Assembly (NCBI GenBank): GCA_021776475.1
Contig: JAJFFV010000002.1
Coordinates: 186,001 to 250,000 of the forward strand
Direction: 5' to 3'
Length of the DNA: 64,000 nt
From: Parvularculaceae bacterium
GTDB lineage: Bacteria > Pseudomonadota > Alphaproteobacteria > Caulobacterales > Parvularculaceae
Position 1 is the first letter of the stretch; the number at the start of each line of letters is the position of its first letter. Shown in pieces: positions 63,786 to 64,000 of the stretch. Below the pieces are notes generated by a model that worked only from the letters and a program-made list of their open reading frames with translations, had not been told where the DNA came from and searched no databases. The position numbers and the translations under genes were made by a program.

Positions 63786-64000
63786 AACTCTGGCGGACCT
63801 CGATATTTCTATAGTCTGTTTTCCACCCCCCATGAACCGAATTTAAGTATGGATATCATCACGTTAAGGAAAGATTGAAAGGGCAGCCAGAGTAAGAAAA
63901 AATTTACTACTATTTGGGTGAGAAAACGCTTGAACCTTCAGAATCACTTGCCTATATGTAGCTTCCTCAGCGGCATTGTGAGCGTGTTTCGGAGTTGAGT

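Noticed and set aside
1-64000. Search for CRISPR arrays, insertion sequences, rRNA and tRNA genes
   Set aside because: No regularly spaced repeats, transposase motifs or tRNA-like T-loop and acceptor pairings were found; GTTCGAAT-like strings at 17930 and 59956 have no cloverleaf around them.

Overview
The window reads as an ordinary chromosomal segment of an alphaproteobacterium. The evidence is a GapR/DUF2312 nucleoid protein, the alphaproteobacterial aa3-oxidase subunit IV peptide, a three-gene pntAA-pntAB-pntB transhydrogenase, a DUF2066-HdaA pair, DUF1499 and DUF3126 proteins, and TTAA-N7-TTAA (CtrA-type) sites. The many secreted or lipid-anchored peptidases (M16, DUF885, M28, M20) suit a marine or aquatic protein-degrading heterotroph of the Hyphomonadales/Parvularculales kind. 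That placement is inference. I see no phage, IS element, CRISPR array, rRNA or tRNA.

Layout. 1-3.9 kb: the end of a TPR protein, GapR, a TrpF-like enzyme, a sigma-54 response regulator and the COX IV peptide. 3.9-10.5 kb: the transhydrogenase operon, a class-V aminotransferase fold enzyme, a secreted M20 amidohydrolase and DUF1499. 10.5-12.7 kb: purM-purN-methyltransferase, tightly coupled. 12.8-19.1 kb: DUF2066-hdaA followed by ppk1-ppx, linking replication control to polyphosphate. 19.1-28.9 kb (minus strand): RNase D, a PilZ protein, two large lipoprotein peptidases, ParE with a lysine-rich tail and a lytic transglycosylase. 28.9-33 kb: a CoA-transferase, a small Lys-rich protein, a cold-shock protein and an eight-repeat secreted cysteine protein. 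33-40.3 kb: an EnvZ/OmpR-type pair, pgsA, a membrane protein/XRE pair with twin operators, an EF-hand protein, uvrC and an unknown lipoprotein. 40.3-44.4 kb: an M28 peptidase, folB with a FolM-like pteridine reductase, a Na/Ca exchanger and a 25-residue membrane peptide. 44.6-50 kb: an enoyl-CoA hydratase, a CPA1 antiporter, and a soluble histidine kinase coupled to a HerA-type ATPase. 50-58 kb: a quinone oxidoreductase, an MFS transporter, metG, cytochrome c, a copper chaperone and membrane proteins. 58-64 kb: PhoH, GYF-like and double-PilZ proteins, a rhomboid, a CBS protein and a patatin.

Most genes are housekeeping. The best candidates for something new are: (1) the histidine kinase/HerA-like ATPase pair at 47.4-50.0 kb; (2) the secreted protein with eight cysteine-pair repeats at 31.9 kb; (3) an unannotated 25-residue membrane peptide at 44.35 kb; (4) paired palindromic operators in front of the membrane protein/XRE pair at 35.76 kb; and (5) a structured, T7-ended intergenic segment at 25.6-25.7 kb that could be a small RNA. 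All calls come from reading the sequence and remembered family features. No search was run.
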